A stretch of DNA of 64,000 nt from Moniliella sp. 'wahieum'. Taxonomy: Eukaryota; Basidiomycota; Moniliellomycetes; Moniliellales; Moniliellaceae. The position numbers were made by a program, and so were the translations under genes. The notes under the pieces are model-generated. The model did no database searches, was not told the DNA's origin, and was given only the letters and a program-made list of their open reading frames with translations. The stretch is taken from positions 186,001-250,000 of the forward strand of contig RSEE01000012.1 in the NCBI GenBank assembly GCA_003971905.1, in the 5' to 3' direction. Below, one piece after another: positions 44,401 through 52,725 of this stretch; the stretch's first letter is position 1, and each line of letters opens with the position of its first letter.

Positions 44401-44934
44401 GAGCCTAACGCACCCGCTCTCGCGCTATACACGGATGCCGACCTGGCTGGAGACCCTGACCAATGGCGTTCCACGTCGGGATGCCTGCTTTTCGTCTACG
44501 GGGTTCCAGTGTCCTGGAGGAGCGTGCGTCAACCCAAGAGCGTCACCAACACTGCTGCGGCCGAATATACGGCGGGATATGAGGGCCTCATTGATGCGAA
44601 CTACGTTAAAAACATCTTACTGGAGCTCGGTGCCATCACCTCAGACGAGCCCATACACTGGTACTGCGACAACATGGCGGCACTTGCCTTGGCCGAAAAA
44701 GTGGGCAGCACGGGCAAACTACGTGAGCTGAACATCCGGTACCACAACGTACGCCAGCATGTCGACTCGGGCGAAGTCAAAATCGCGCACATTGCTGGAA
44801 ACGAGAACCCGGCCGACATCCTCACCAAACCAGCCACTAAGGTCTCACTCCTGGCCAACTTGCCTCGCCTCAAGCTTGAGGACGTTACAACCTTCCATCG
44901 TGCCACTGAGACCTCTGGCCAGCGGGGGTGTTGA
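41458..44934 (+). CDS. pol: Copia pol polyprotein (PR-IN-RT-RH)
   Basis: Open for 1158 codons in the same frame as the gag tail, separated from it only by TAG. Protease DSGAD (about 41494) with LYVPGIASNLTSV. Integrase zinc region ending CPTC (42046), then the D,D,E core: HADVVD (about 42136), KTDNAPE (about 42325) and GVAERA (about 42427). Reverse transcriptase: RLVAGGHQQ, FTADVHSAYLNAPL, LRKSLYGLHQSGANW and the catalytic box HTDDLLI in place of the usual YVDD. RNase H: YTDADLAGD, STSGC, AAAEYTA, CDNMAALALAEK, NPADILTKP. The stop TGA at 44932-44934 is formed by the first bases of the right LTR. No frame breaks in 3.5 kb. The first ATG is at 41920, inside integrase, so expression as a Gag-Pol readthrough product is likely. 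Confidence 0.95.
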   Translation, partial: ELAGNQDIQSRHDSGADPSIWKDLRVFKTLKPSNRSIEIADGKHIKASGRGTCSIGIKCTDGKCIHVDLPGSLYVPGIASNLTSVAQISDAGHASWFAPHRKGIWLNDKHGKYHQIADSSYKLNIVPKPTPTNEHAAKAAVATQHTAANTIEHVMYVHQQYNHAALDLLPTLTANARASLRVSPAQIRRIRPFWHCPTCTKALAKAPSHPSRHGRRISERPFEVLHADVVDLPRITGMGHGYALVAVDDWSRYTFAVPLKTKGQATAELKKLITREQRIGKDRLLRILKTDNAPELTSALRPFLESEGITTETTIPGQSQSNGVAERAIQAITTRARQLIIASGLPTSNWWQDALLAGCWTHNLMPPTSPRQGTQSRAELYKGSPPPLPMHAFGSLAYLHLAQDQRDHKLSPRAVEAMLVGYDAGRGTKGWRWAVYDPSMGTFRSQWAKPYKWTQRQYHEVFPDRFPPDVSRFPAQPLPDRTMTDTETKKGEEKMNKIEVANPNTPPRINTDTDATIARQNDTHPTTPTTRRYPARTHQRRFDLDWAQLPVADDPHDGDFHAHAAALPPVPLPDGSRSPAIGLRFPLPDTALPAYSDGLHPPEYKAMIALSEPGPHERIQLTKDGVPVAPKTMKGLQSHPSFEPVLEAMRTEIDTLARYGTFEVVTPPPDAQLLIGLWRINTKTDADGNFLRYRARLVAGGHQQDADTWGQTFAPAVRTPAILSLIALAGKFGLHLFTADVHSAYLNAPLTEKVYLRPPPFFPEEKGKVWRLRKSLYGLHQSGANWAVFIRDLLRGDMGFVQSLAEPCLFIRPRKGDTVLLAVHTDDLLIACTSHARYDSFLTEINTHIEVRGNGPLHYHLGCQYDTINGKLYLSQPKFIEESIAKHEVPPPLVMGLPHPSKMIPARTDPEPPALPAERRDYQAKVGSGLWAARMCRPDALFGISALSRATADPSKAHRAAATNFLRYLYGTKGYGLRLTPEPNAPALALYTDADLAGDPDQWRSTSGCLLFVYGVPVSWRSVRQPKSVTNTAAAEYTAGYEGLIDANYVKNILLELGAITSDEPIHWYCDNMAALALAEKVGSTGKLRELNIRYHNVRQHVDSGEVKIAHIAGNENPADILTKPATKVSLLANLPRLKLEDVTTFHRATETSGQRGC

Positions 44935-45139
44935 CCACCAGTGGTCTAGAGCCCATCGGCCTTCAGTGACACGTGGCCCGATCCACACAGTGCACCGGGG
45001 CAGTGAGTTCCGACCCTTCCACGGGTTTCCACTGGCCTCCAGGCCAGGAGCCTATCAAGGCCCATAGCTCTAGCTCTCCTTAGCTCTTGAATGCCATCTC
45101 CATCGACCATCGCCAGCATCGCTAGCTAGGCCTGTGACA
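44929..45139 (+). repeat. Right LTR (211 bp)
   Basis: Matches the left LTR except T45027 for C39972. Its first six bases contribute the pol stop codon. Confidence 0.97.
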
Positions 45140-45144
45140 CAGGC
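45140..45144. repeat. Target-site duplication CAGGC (right)
   Basis: Matches 39869-39873. Confidence 0.9.
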
Positions 45145-47006
45145 CTCCGAACACGAGGTGGGGCCGGTACTTGGGGTGCTGTGACGCTCACACGCACCCG
45201 TGTAGCAGAAACGCCGACTCGTAAGGGGGTGCAGCAGCAGAAAAGGGAAGCGGTATAAGCAGGTTATAACCGGCTGGTACTCTCGTTGCGCGCGTTATTG
45301 CCGGTTAGGGCGATTATACCATGGTAACAGACCGGTAACAGGTATCTCAAACGGCGCCACCGACTTCCGCGGGTCCTGCTTTGCTCGCAACCATCCCGTG
45401 CCCCACACCTCTCACGCGGAGGAGTGAGCTAGTGGCTATACTGGGGACGATGATCGATGAGCGATGATCTCGATGATCAGGCTATGAGCGCCTGAGCGCC
45501 TGAGCTCCGTACATCCGCGCTGCACTGCCTCCGGCAAGGGTGTCGTCCATGTCATGATGCACCATGCAATACTTCCTCAGTACGTCGCCGAGGGGGGCGG
45601 GCGTCGGAGATGTGTGTAGGTAAGTGCACGCGTCCGCACTGGCATCAGCTGTGGCTGCTGTGGCAGGTGTGCGCAACGCCCCGCGTATGTTGATCGCGCG
45701 CGCTTGGCAGCCAGCGCCCAACCCAGCATCGGCCAGGGCGGGTGGGTTGTAGGGCAGACAGACAGCGCACGCGCTCACGCGCTACAGACGCTGAAGCGCT
45801 GAAGGGCTTGAAGCTTCAAGCCAGCTACGATCTACGAGAGGCGCACGCGCGGATGAGATCTCATCTGAGATCTCTGACATGGTGGGGCTGAAACCAAAGT
45901 CGCATGTGGCACCTACGTAGACCGCAAGAAAGGCCCCGCTCCCGTGCAGGGCCCATGGCACCATAGTGCGCACAATGCCCCGCCACTAAACGTTTCAGTC
46001 GTCACGTGGACAGAGCTCTCACGTGACCTCTCTTGACCCTGCTCCCATCGCCTCTCTTTGCCCACACCGCATTGGTCTCGCCGTGTGTGCTCGGCATAAT
46101 GCATAACAAGAGGAAACGGCGGCGGAAGAACGCCAATCCTACGGGCTACCAGGCCGTGGCAACAATAGGAGCGCTTGATGGATCCGAGACGAAGATGAAG
46201 AAGGTGGAGGGAACCACACCTGGCGCCTTTTGAAGCATGGCGTCATGTGGAGAGAGGACGAGAGTAGCCAAAAATGTGCGAGATATACTTTCCCGAAGAT
46301 GGTACATGGGTGAGGAGTGATATCCTCAGTCGTCTCAGGCACGGCGGTTGAAAAACAACTGAATCAGCTGCGTTTGAGCAAGTGAATAGCAGGACGATGG
46401 CCAAAAGTACTAGAGTCGCATCCTCAATCCGTTCTTCTTTTCTCTTAGCCCATCATGATGACGTGCGAGAGGGTGCAAAGCCATCAAGAAAGGGGCGGAT
46501 ACTAGTCCACACTATGCTCATCCTACCCGCTCGCGCTCCACCCTAACCGGTGGCTAGGGTCAGAGGCTCTCTAATATTGATGAGACCTGGAGTCCTGATG
46601 GTCCTCCAGGGAGATGCAACGCACTAGTGATGGTATCGGTGATGGTGGTTGAAGCCAACCTGCAACACCTATACTACAAAGGTGCTCCAAGCTACCACAG
46701 TCGCCCCGCAGGCTAGGCTAGGCTGCGGAACAAGGAAAACAGAAGCGAGAAGATTATATTGGAAGAAACCTAGGCCTACTGAGGAGGGATTGTGAAGGGA
46801 TCTTGACCAAACACACGAGCCACCCCGCGGCTCAACACCTACCTGCTGGTCACGCCGTTGGGTTTTGATGGGGTGGGCTCGAGCTGTCAACAGCAAACGT
46901 CGATTATGCGAGTTTAGATCTTAGGGGGCGAAACGGTAGCATGGCTTTGTCACTGGACCGCAAAGAGAAGCCTAAGAGATTCACAATTTACAAACATTGA
47001 TATAAA
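45145..47006. other. Gene-poor region
   Basis: No gene recognised. Holds TTGAAGCTTCAAG (45805-45822), GATGAGATCTCATCTGAGATCTC-type palindromes (45853-45875) and GATGATCGATGA repeats (45450-45480). Confidence 0.55.
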
Positions 47007-47078
47007 GCCTCTTTGGCTCAATGGTAAGGCGTCGCACTCGTAATGCGAAGATTAGTCGTTCGATTCGGCTAGGAGGCA
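47007..47078 (+). tRNA. tRNA-Thr (CGT)
   Basis: Hand-folded 72-nt cloverleaf without intron. Acceptor GCCTCTT pairs with AGGAGGC (47071-47077), discriminator A47078. Anticodon stem TCGCA (47032-47036) pairs with TGCGA; loop CTCGTAA gives anticodon CGT at 47039-47041. T arm AGTCG-TTCGATT-CGGCT. A T-run follows from 47080. Confidence 0.93.
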
Positions 47079-49614
47079 ATTTTTTGCTGTTTTATTTATT
47101 CGGGTGTAGTGTCTTATTGCAACCTAGGTCGAAGCAATCTCTCTGCACTCTCAAAGTGAAGCAACAACTATCAACCTTTAGCAGGCTTTAGCCTGGCCGT
47201 CTAGTCCAAAACTGAACAAGTGTTGCCATTGTAAATGTTTTGTACTGTGTGGATAATATGACCGACAGCGCTGCACTTCAGCACAGCAAAAAACCCCGCC
47301 CTTAGGCCTTAACCCTTATCCCCGGTTTTCGCCACCCCACACACCCGGTACCCATTATGTGACGACACGCAGCTATGGCTTGCGCTGCATCAGCGCCGTG
47401 CCCGCTTGGTAATTCTGTCCTCTTGAGACGTTTGCGCAGCAACCTCTATTATAATATTGCGTGACATTGTCCCGACCCTACACTTCTTCGTCTCCGCCAA
47501 TTGGCCGAGACAGATGGACCCAACACCGAATTCGACTCCTAGGTCTTACGCCTCTCGGTCGCCCGCGCGCATTTTTGCGTTACTCTTCTGTGGTGGGGCG
47601 TGGGGCCCCACACTTTTTTCCGAGGTCCGTGGTGTACCCCTTGCGCTCACGTTCAGATTTGAGAGGGGCAGAGGGCGGAGACGGGGGGGTTATAAGTTTC
47701 GGGGAGGGAGAGGGGGGGCGATCTCAGATCTCATCTCTATACCCCTTTTATTATTTGCCCTGGCACCAAACCTTGTTTGCGCACAACCATATTATTGCGC
47801 ACGTCCATTGCGCACGGCCCTCTTTCCCACCAACACGTCAACCACACCCGAACGGTGCACTTTTCTTCCGCCTCACATCGGCGCACGGAGAGCGATCAGA
47901 TCTTAGATCTGAGAGAGGGTACGTGGGGTGGTATATAATACCTACGCGTTACACCTTATTAGTATAGCAAGGGTGTTGCGCTGTTTTGTCCCCATCAGAT
48001 GTCAACACCTCGGTGACTAATAATGTAGTGAGAGTATATTGGTCCCTGTGCGCTGGCCGCCATCGGCGCACGCGACGGGGACGATACGCAGGGGTGTTGG
48101 TCCCTTGAGGAGATGAGTCTCTGCTTGGTATATTGAGAAAGACAAAAATTATCTGTATGAAGAGACAATGTCATCACAGCTTAGAGCAGAGGTGATGATA
48201 TTATGTGCGTTTGACGTGATCGATGATCCCCCGGGATCTGCTCTCAATCCGCTCTTGAATCTCTCTGCTCTTGAAGTGGCAAACGAAACAACAAAGGATA
48301 CACAACACCAGATTTTCTGGATTTTCTATACTGTTGGAGGTCTCGGCGCGTCCACATTTTCAAAAAGAGAAAGGATGCTGAAGAGATGAGTTCGACGTTG
48401 ATCGATGAAGAGAGGAGAGGAGAGAAGAGAGGTCGAAAGGTTTTATTCAGTGATGAAGTTCATCGACTTATATAGTAGTCACTAGTCCCGTGTCCCGCCA
48501 TGCACCGTGGAAGAACCCATTTTTTGACGTATGGCGTGCGGCACACATATACGTGCCCGTTTCGATGGGCACATTTGCCATGCGATGGCGAAACGGAGGA
48601 CCATCGCGTCCTAGCCGTAGTATGAGGTTCGCGGGCACCGAAGGTCTATGCACTTCCACCAGCGCACCATTGTAACGCGTATAGCGCACGGGGACCATCA
48701 GGAAGGAGAGATTGTGGGCAAAGGGTAACTTGCCACCTGGACCGATGATGCATGAGAGACAAAAAAGGGTACTTCACGCGTCACGGCGAAAGAGGAACGA
48801 ACGTTGGATGGAGTGTGGGGAGCGGTGCTTGTTTGCCTTGTCCCATATGCATAAGCAGTAAACGTGTTGAGCCGATGGGCCGATGACGAGTTACTATTAG
48901 TTACTGGCTTTGCTAGGTAGCATGCCAAGCCCACCACCCGGCCTGCTGAATACACAGTGGCCGGGTGGCGTGCCTGCCCCCGCATACTAGAGGGTGCGGG
49001 GGAGGGCACTGGGGCACTCTGGCACTAGGGGGGGCACGGATTTATTTGGCCGAGCTAGGCACGCGCCATCATCGACCAGCACGCATCATGCATTGCTGCG
49101 CCTTTTCTGCTGCGGCTCTCCTATAGCGTGGCCTGTGGCAAAAACACTGGCCGCAGCCCCGAGTGGTGCACAGGCCATGGAGGTGCATCGGCCCAGAAGA
49201 AGAGCGCCCATCCCCCGGTTTATCCCCGCCTGCCTCTCATCCACCCCCTCTCGTCCGCGTCACCGCTCCCCCAAACCCGCACCGACGCGGTCAGGCAGGT
49301 TATTCTTTTCCGAGGGGATGACTGTGATGCACAGCGCCTCAAGCAACCGATGATGTGCGGGGTCGCAATCCAATACCCAGCCCACCCCCATATACGCTGG
49401 GCACAGGGTCCTGTCGCCCAACCGCCGATCTGCATGCTCAGAAGACGCCTCTTTTCACCCTCTCTTTATATACCCCCCCGCTCCGGCGCTCTTTCTTGTC
49501 GCCCTATACCGCCATCTGTCCACTGGCCGCGCCAGCACCCGTCCCGCTCCTCTGCCTTCTTTCTCTCGGGATCGCCCTCAGCTCAGGCCTCACTTCGCTT
49601 GATTGTTGAGCACC
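47079..49614. other. 2.5-kb gene-poor region upstream of the F-box gene
   Basis: Open frames at 47457-47967 and 48168-48698 have no family motif. AGATCT-type palindromes at 47720-47737 and 47895-47915. Purine-rich 48400-48440 with a TTATATAG string near 48470. The last 150 bp, CT-rich with a TTTATATACC string near 49465, is probably the F-box promoter. Confidence 0.5.
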
Positions 49615-52084
49615 ATGAACGGGCGTAGTAGCTTGCAGACGTTGCCGGCCGAAGTGCTGCTGCAGATTGTTACCTCTCCTCCATTCTGGGCCGCAAGACC
49701 TGGCCGTTTAAGCCAAACCTGCAAGGGTACGTTTTACGCCGCTCCTCTCTCCCGCCGCTACCTCCTTCATGTCCCGATCCTCCTACCCACCCTGTCGTCT
49801 TTACTAACCATCCGCAACCATGGATACCTCTCACTCTCTACATCTATACCTTTATTCGTATTCCACCTTCCTTTTTCCCTCTTGGACACCTGATGGCCAG
49901 TGTTGCATGGCTTGCTCTGCGACCCGCTCATTTGGCATGCACAAGCACAACGTGCACGCCTTGTCCCGTTGCACACCAAGGTCAACCACGAACTTCCCCG
50001 TATGCTTTTTGGACGTGCGCCGCCGCCCCTCACTTGGGCTCACCTCGTGGTCCAAGCCGAGCTATTGGAGCACCAATTCGGATGGACGATTCATGGGGAA
50101 CCGAGACGGTCGCGGGCCAACATTCCTCTTGCTCACGCCTGCCTTGCCTCGGTGTCGCTGGCGTGGGGCGACGAGGTGCTGGCGCTGGCACCGGACCAGA
50201 GGGGCGTGTTGGTATGGCGGACCGATCGACGGCGGCGGGTGGTGTTGGTAGACGAAGACAGTGGGAGGGCGCTGTGGTCCTATGCGCCCTCGCGGTGGAC
50301 TGAGCCGTCGTCCGGGGTGCACACTTCGTTGGGTGCGGTGGTGCGCGGAGACTGGGCCGTGCTCGGATGGGAATGTACGTGTGTCCCGTGTCCTTCTTGG
50401 GAGAAATTCGAGAGGGGCGCACGTCACTTGTCACATTAAGTGTACTGAGGATACTGATCATCTTGTTGTCGTTTTGCACAACAGGGGTGGACTTCCCGGC
50501 TCAGCGGAACGAACGCTGGCTGTCGATTCATCACGCCGAGCACGGTGGTACGGCGGCAAGTCGTAATGGAACGGGAAGCCAGTTTACATGGAAGTTCGAT
50601 GTCGAGTTACCTTTGACCAAACAAGTTCCCCAGCTGTCACTCGACTTGCCTTGGCTTTACATTCTGTACGCTCCCCCCACGCCCGAAGTTATACTTTTTG
50701 CTGGCTTGCTGTGGTTTGCACGCTACTAACTTTCCTGGCGATTTCCTGCCGTGCCCTTAGCGACGCCGGGCGCCACGTTCTTTCCCGTGTGAACCTTGAA
50801 ACAGGGGAAACCACACAGTGTGCAATTTCGCTTCCTCTTGCTCTTCCTGTGCCACACCTGGCACCCACGGTGACCCCGCTGAACGGGCAGCCTCGAGCAT
50901 CCGGGCTGACCCAGCACCTGCTCCCCAACGACGGCCCGCTTTCTCTTTGTCCCACGTCGGACGGAAGAGACTATGCGATTGTAGACCTGCAGCACGGCTC
51001 TGTCGTCCCGTCCTTGGTACACGTACTAAGCACCTACGATCTCCCGAGTTTACCGGTTCGCGTTGGTGGTCCTACTCCACCCCATGATCAACTGGATTCC
51101 AAGTGCTCCCAAGCCAGGCCTGGGGCCAAGGTACGTTGCGTATAATGTCACATGGCACACCTCAGTCGCGTGTTGGAGCCGAGAGCGGAGACTGATTCAA
51201 TGGGTGGGTTTTCTGGCATGCGTTGCGTTGCGTTGCGTTTGTGTGTGGTGATGTTTGCGGGAACCTTTTGCATGGGACAGTTCCGGATCAGCCTGTCGGC
51301 CCAGCTGCGCACGTTGTCCCTCTGCGCCGCGACCCACACCCTGATTCTGCACATTCACACTGAGGGGGAAGGGGACCAGCTGGTTCTGATTGGTGCGTAC
51401 CCGGCCCTACCCGTCCGTTCTTTCCCTTGGCGTCGAGTTCGTGCTTCTCGCCCGTTGTAGGCACAGCTGAAGCGCCCAACGAGGAGAGAGTGCGGGGGAC
51501 AGGACACCTACCCCCTCATTGGCCTTGCGCGCATGAGGACGCGTGGATGGGACACTTGGCTCTGCCCGAAGCGCCGTTCCGTTCCTGCTTGCCTCTTGTT
51601 ATCTCTCCGACGGTAGGTCGGGCATTTGTCTTCCTGCCCTCTCAGCGGACAAAGCGACGATAGGCCAAGCGTTTGTGATCGATTGGAAGTATGCCCAGCC
51701 GAACGGCCAACAGAGCCAAGCCGTGCGCGTTACTGCGCTTTCGATCGGGCCTTTGGCTCCAGCTCAGCTGCCATCGGCGAGCCAGAACCATGGAGCGCGG
51801 CACGACGCAGTCGGAGTGCCGATGCGTTCTCCCCGTCGGGCCAGAAGCGGGAAACGGCGATGGTTGCGTGTGCTATGGGGCCGACCGGGGCGAGCCTGGT
51901 CCTGGACCCGGCACAAGAATTGGGAGGGAGGACGGGAAGACAGATGAGCCGGACAACCAACAGGCCATCGCCGTGCCAAGTGCGGTTGACTTGGTCCTGG
52001 CGCCTTGGGGGAGGAGGGAGGGAGGTGACCGACCAGAGGGCGCTGGAGCGTAGATACGAACATGGCAGAAGAAACTATATCTGA
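49615..52084 (+). CDS. F-box protein with beta-rich C-terminal region
   Basis: Probable SCF ubiquitin-ligase substrate adaptor. The F-box starts at residue 6: LQTLPAEVLLQIVTSPPFW, RLSQTCK, then, across a 174-nt intron (49727-49900, GTACGT...GCCAG), VLHGLLCDPLIWHAQAQRAR. The splice joins in phase. The long remainder looks like a beta-propeller-type region (VLALAPDQRGVLVWRTDRR, GAVVRGDWAVLGWE, ERWLSIHHAEH, GRHVLSRVNLETGETTQ, GRDYAIVDLQHGS, HTLILHIHTEGEGDQLVLIG). More introns are likely at 50375-50484 (GTACGT...ACAG) and about 50712-50760 (branch CTAAC, ...TTAG). Several frame breaks; the 3' end is approximate (52053 or 52084). The target substrate is unknown. Confidence 0.65.
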
Positions 52085-52725
52085 TGGTTTTTGCAATCAA
52101 GAGCGCGATCTCTCAGCGCTCCCACTTGTGAGGGGAGGGAGGAAGGTAGTGCGAGTGGGTTATGCTGGAGGAGTAGAAACGCGTCAGGTAGGGCCGGAGA
52201 TAAGCGCCAAGGTCCATGTCGGCTACGATGGGAGAGGGGGATGGAGATGATGGAGGATGGATGATGGCTGGCGCGTGGGCGAGGGGCTGCGATGGCCGAT
52301 GGCGTAGCGAGCAAGGCAGTGCCGAGGGGCGACGCGTTGCGGATTGGCGTGGGATGGGCGAGGGGCGGGTATGCGTGCTGGGGCGTGCTGGTGCTGCTGT
52401 GCGCCGCCGGCCGAGACGCGTCGCGGGTCGCCGCCGAACGCGCGTCGGAGGCAGGCAGGGGGGCAGTGGTGGAAACTGTGTGTCCACGCGCTGGCGACCG
52501 GGCGTCGGAGGACGCGTGATGGACGTGATGGGTGCTGCACACTGGCCTGGTGCGGCCGGGCGGCGTCCGCAGCGTGTTTGGTGGCCGAAGCGCGGCTGGT
52601 TTTAAGGCGCGTCGCGTGCCAGCCATGCCTTTTCCTTCCTCCTCCCACCACCACCCGCTCCCCCATCTCATCCGGGCACCCACCTTCCTCGCCCCGCCCC
52701 TCCCTCGCTGCTGCCCCGACGCACG
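52085..52725. promoter_or_regulatory. RNR1 upstream region
   Basis: GC-rich region between the F-box 3' end and RNR1, ending in a CT-rich leader (52620-52710). An MluI-type ACGCGT, the core of fungal MBF/MCB G1-S elements, is not clearly present; ACGCGTC occurs near 52511 as GACGCGTGA. A CG-rich GACGCGTCG lies near 52417. Long minus-strand open frames here are chance. Confidence 0.35.

Larger units (their letters stand above)
39874..45139 (+). mobile_element. Complete Ty1/copia LTR retrotransposon
   Basis: 5266 bp with 211-bp LTRs (TGTTGACC...TGTGACA, TG/CA ends) and a 5-bp target duplication. Internal order gag - protease - integrase - reverse transcriptase - RNase H is the copia (Pseudoviridae) order. 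The LTRs differ at one base (C39972 versus T45027), implying recent insertion. The presumed primer-binding site after the left LTR (GAGCTACAATCTGAAG) does not match the tRNA 3' end I would expect for an initiator-Met primer. A short purine tract, GCGGGGG, precedes the right LTR. Confidence 0.97.

Noticed and set aside
47457-47967. Two overlapping plus-strand frames of about 150-168 codons
   Set aside because: Low-complexity Arg/Gly and Pro content, no motif, overlapping each other in different frames.
47995-48480. Possible solo LTR starting TGTCAAC at 48000 or TGTTGGAGG at about 48331
   Set aside because: TG start present, but I found no matching CA end with a flanking target duplication and no similarity to the copia LTR.
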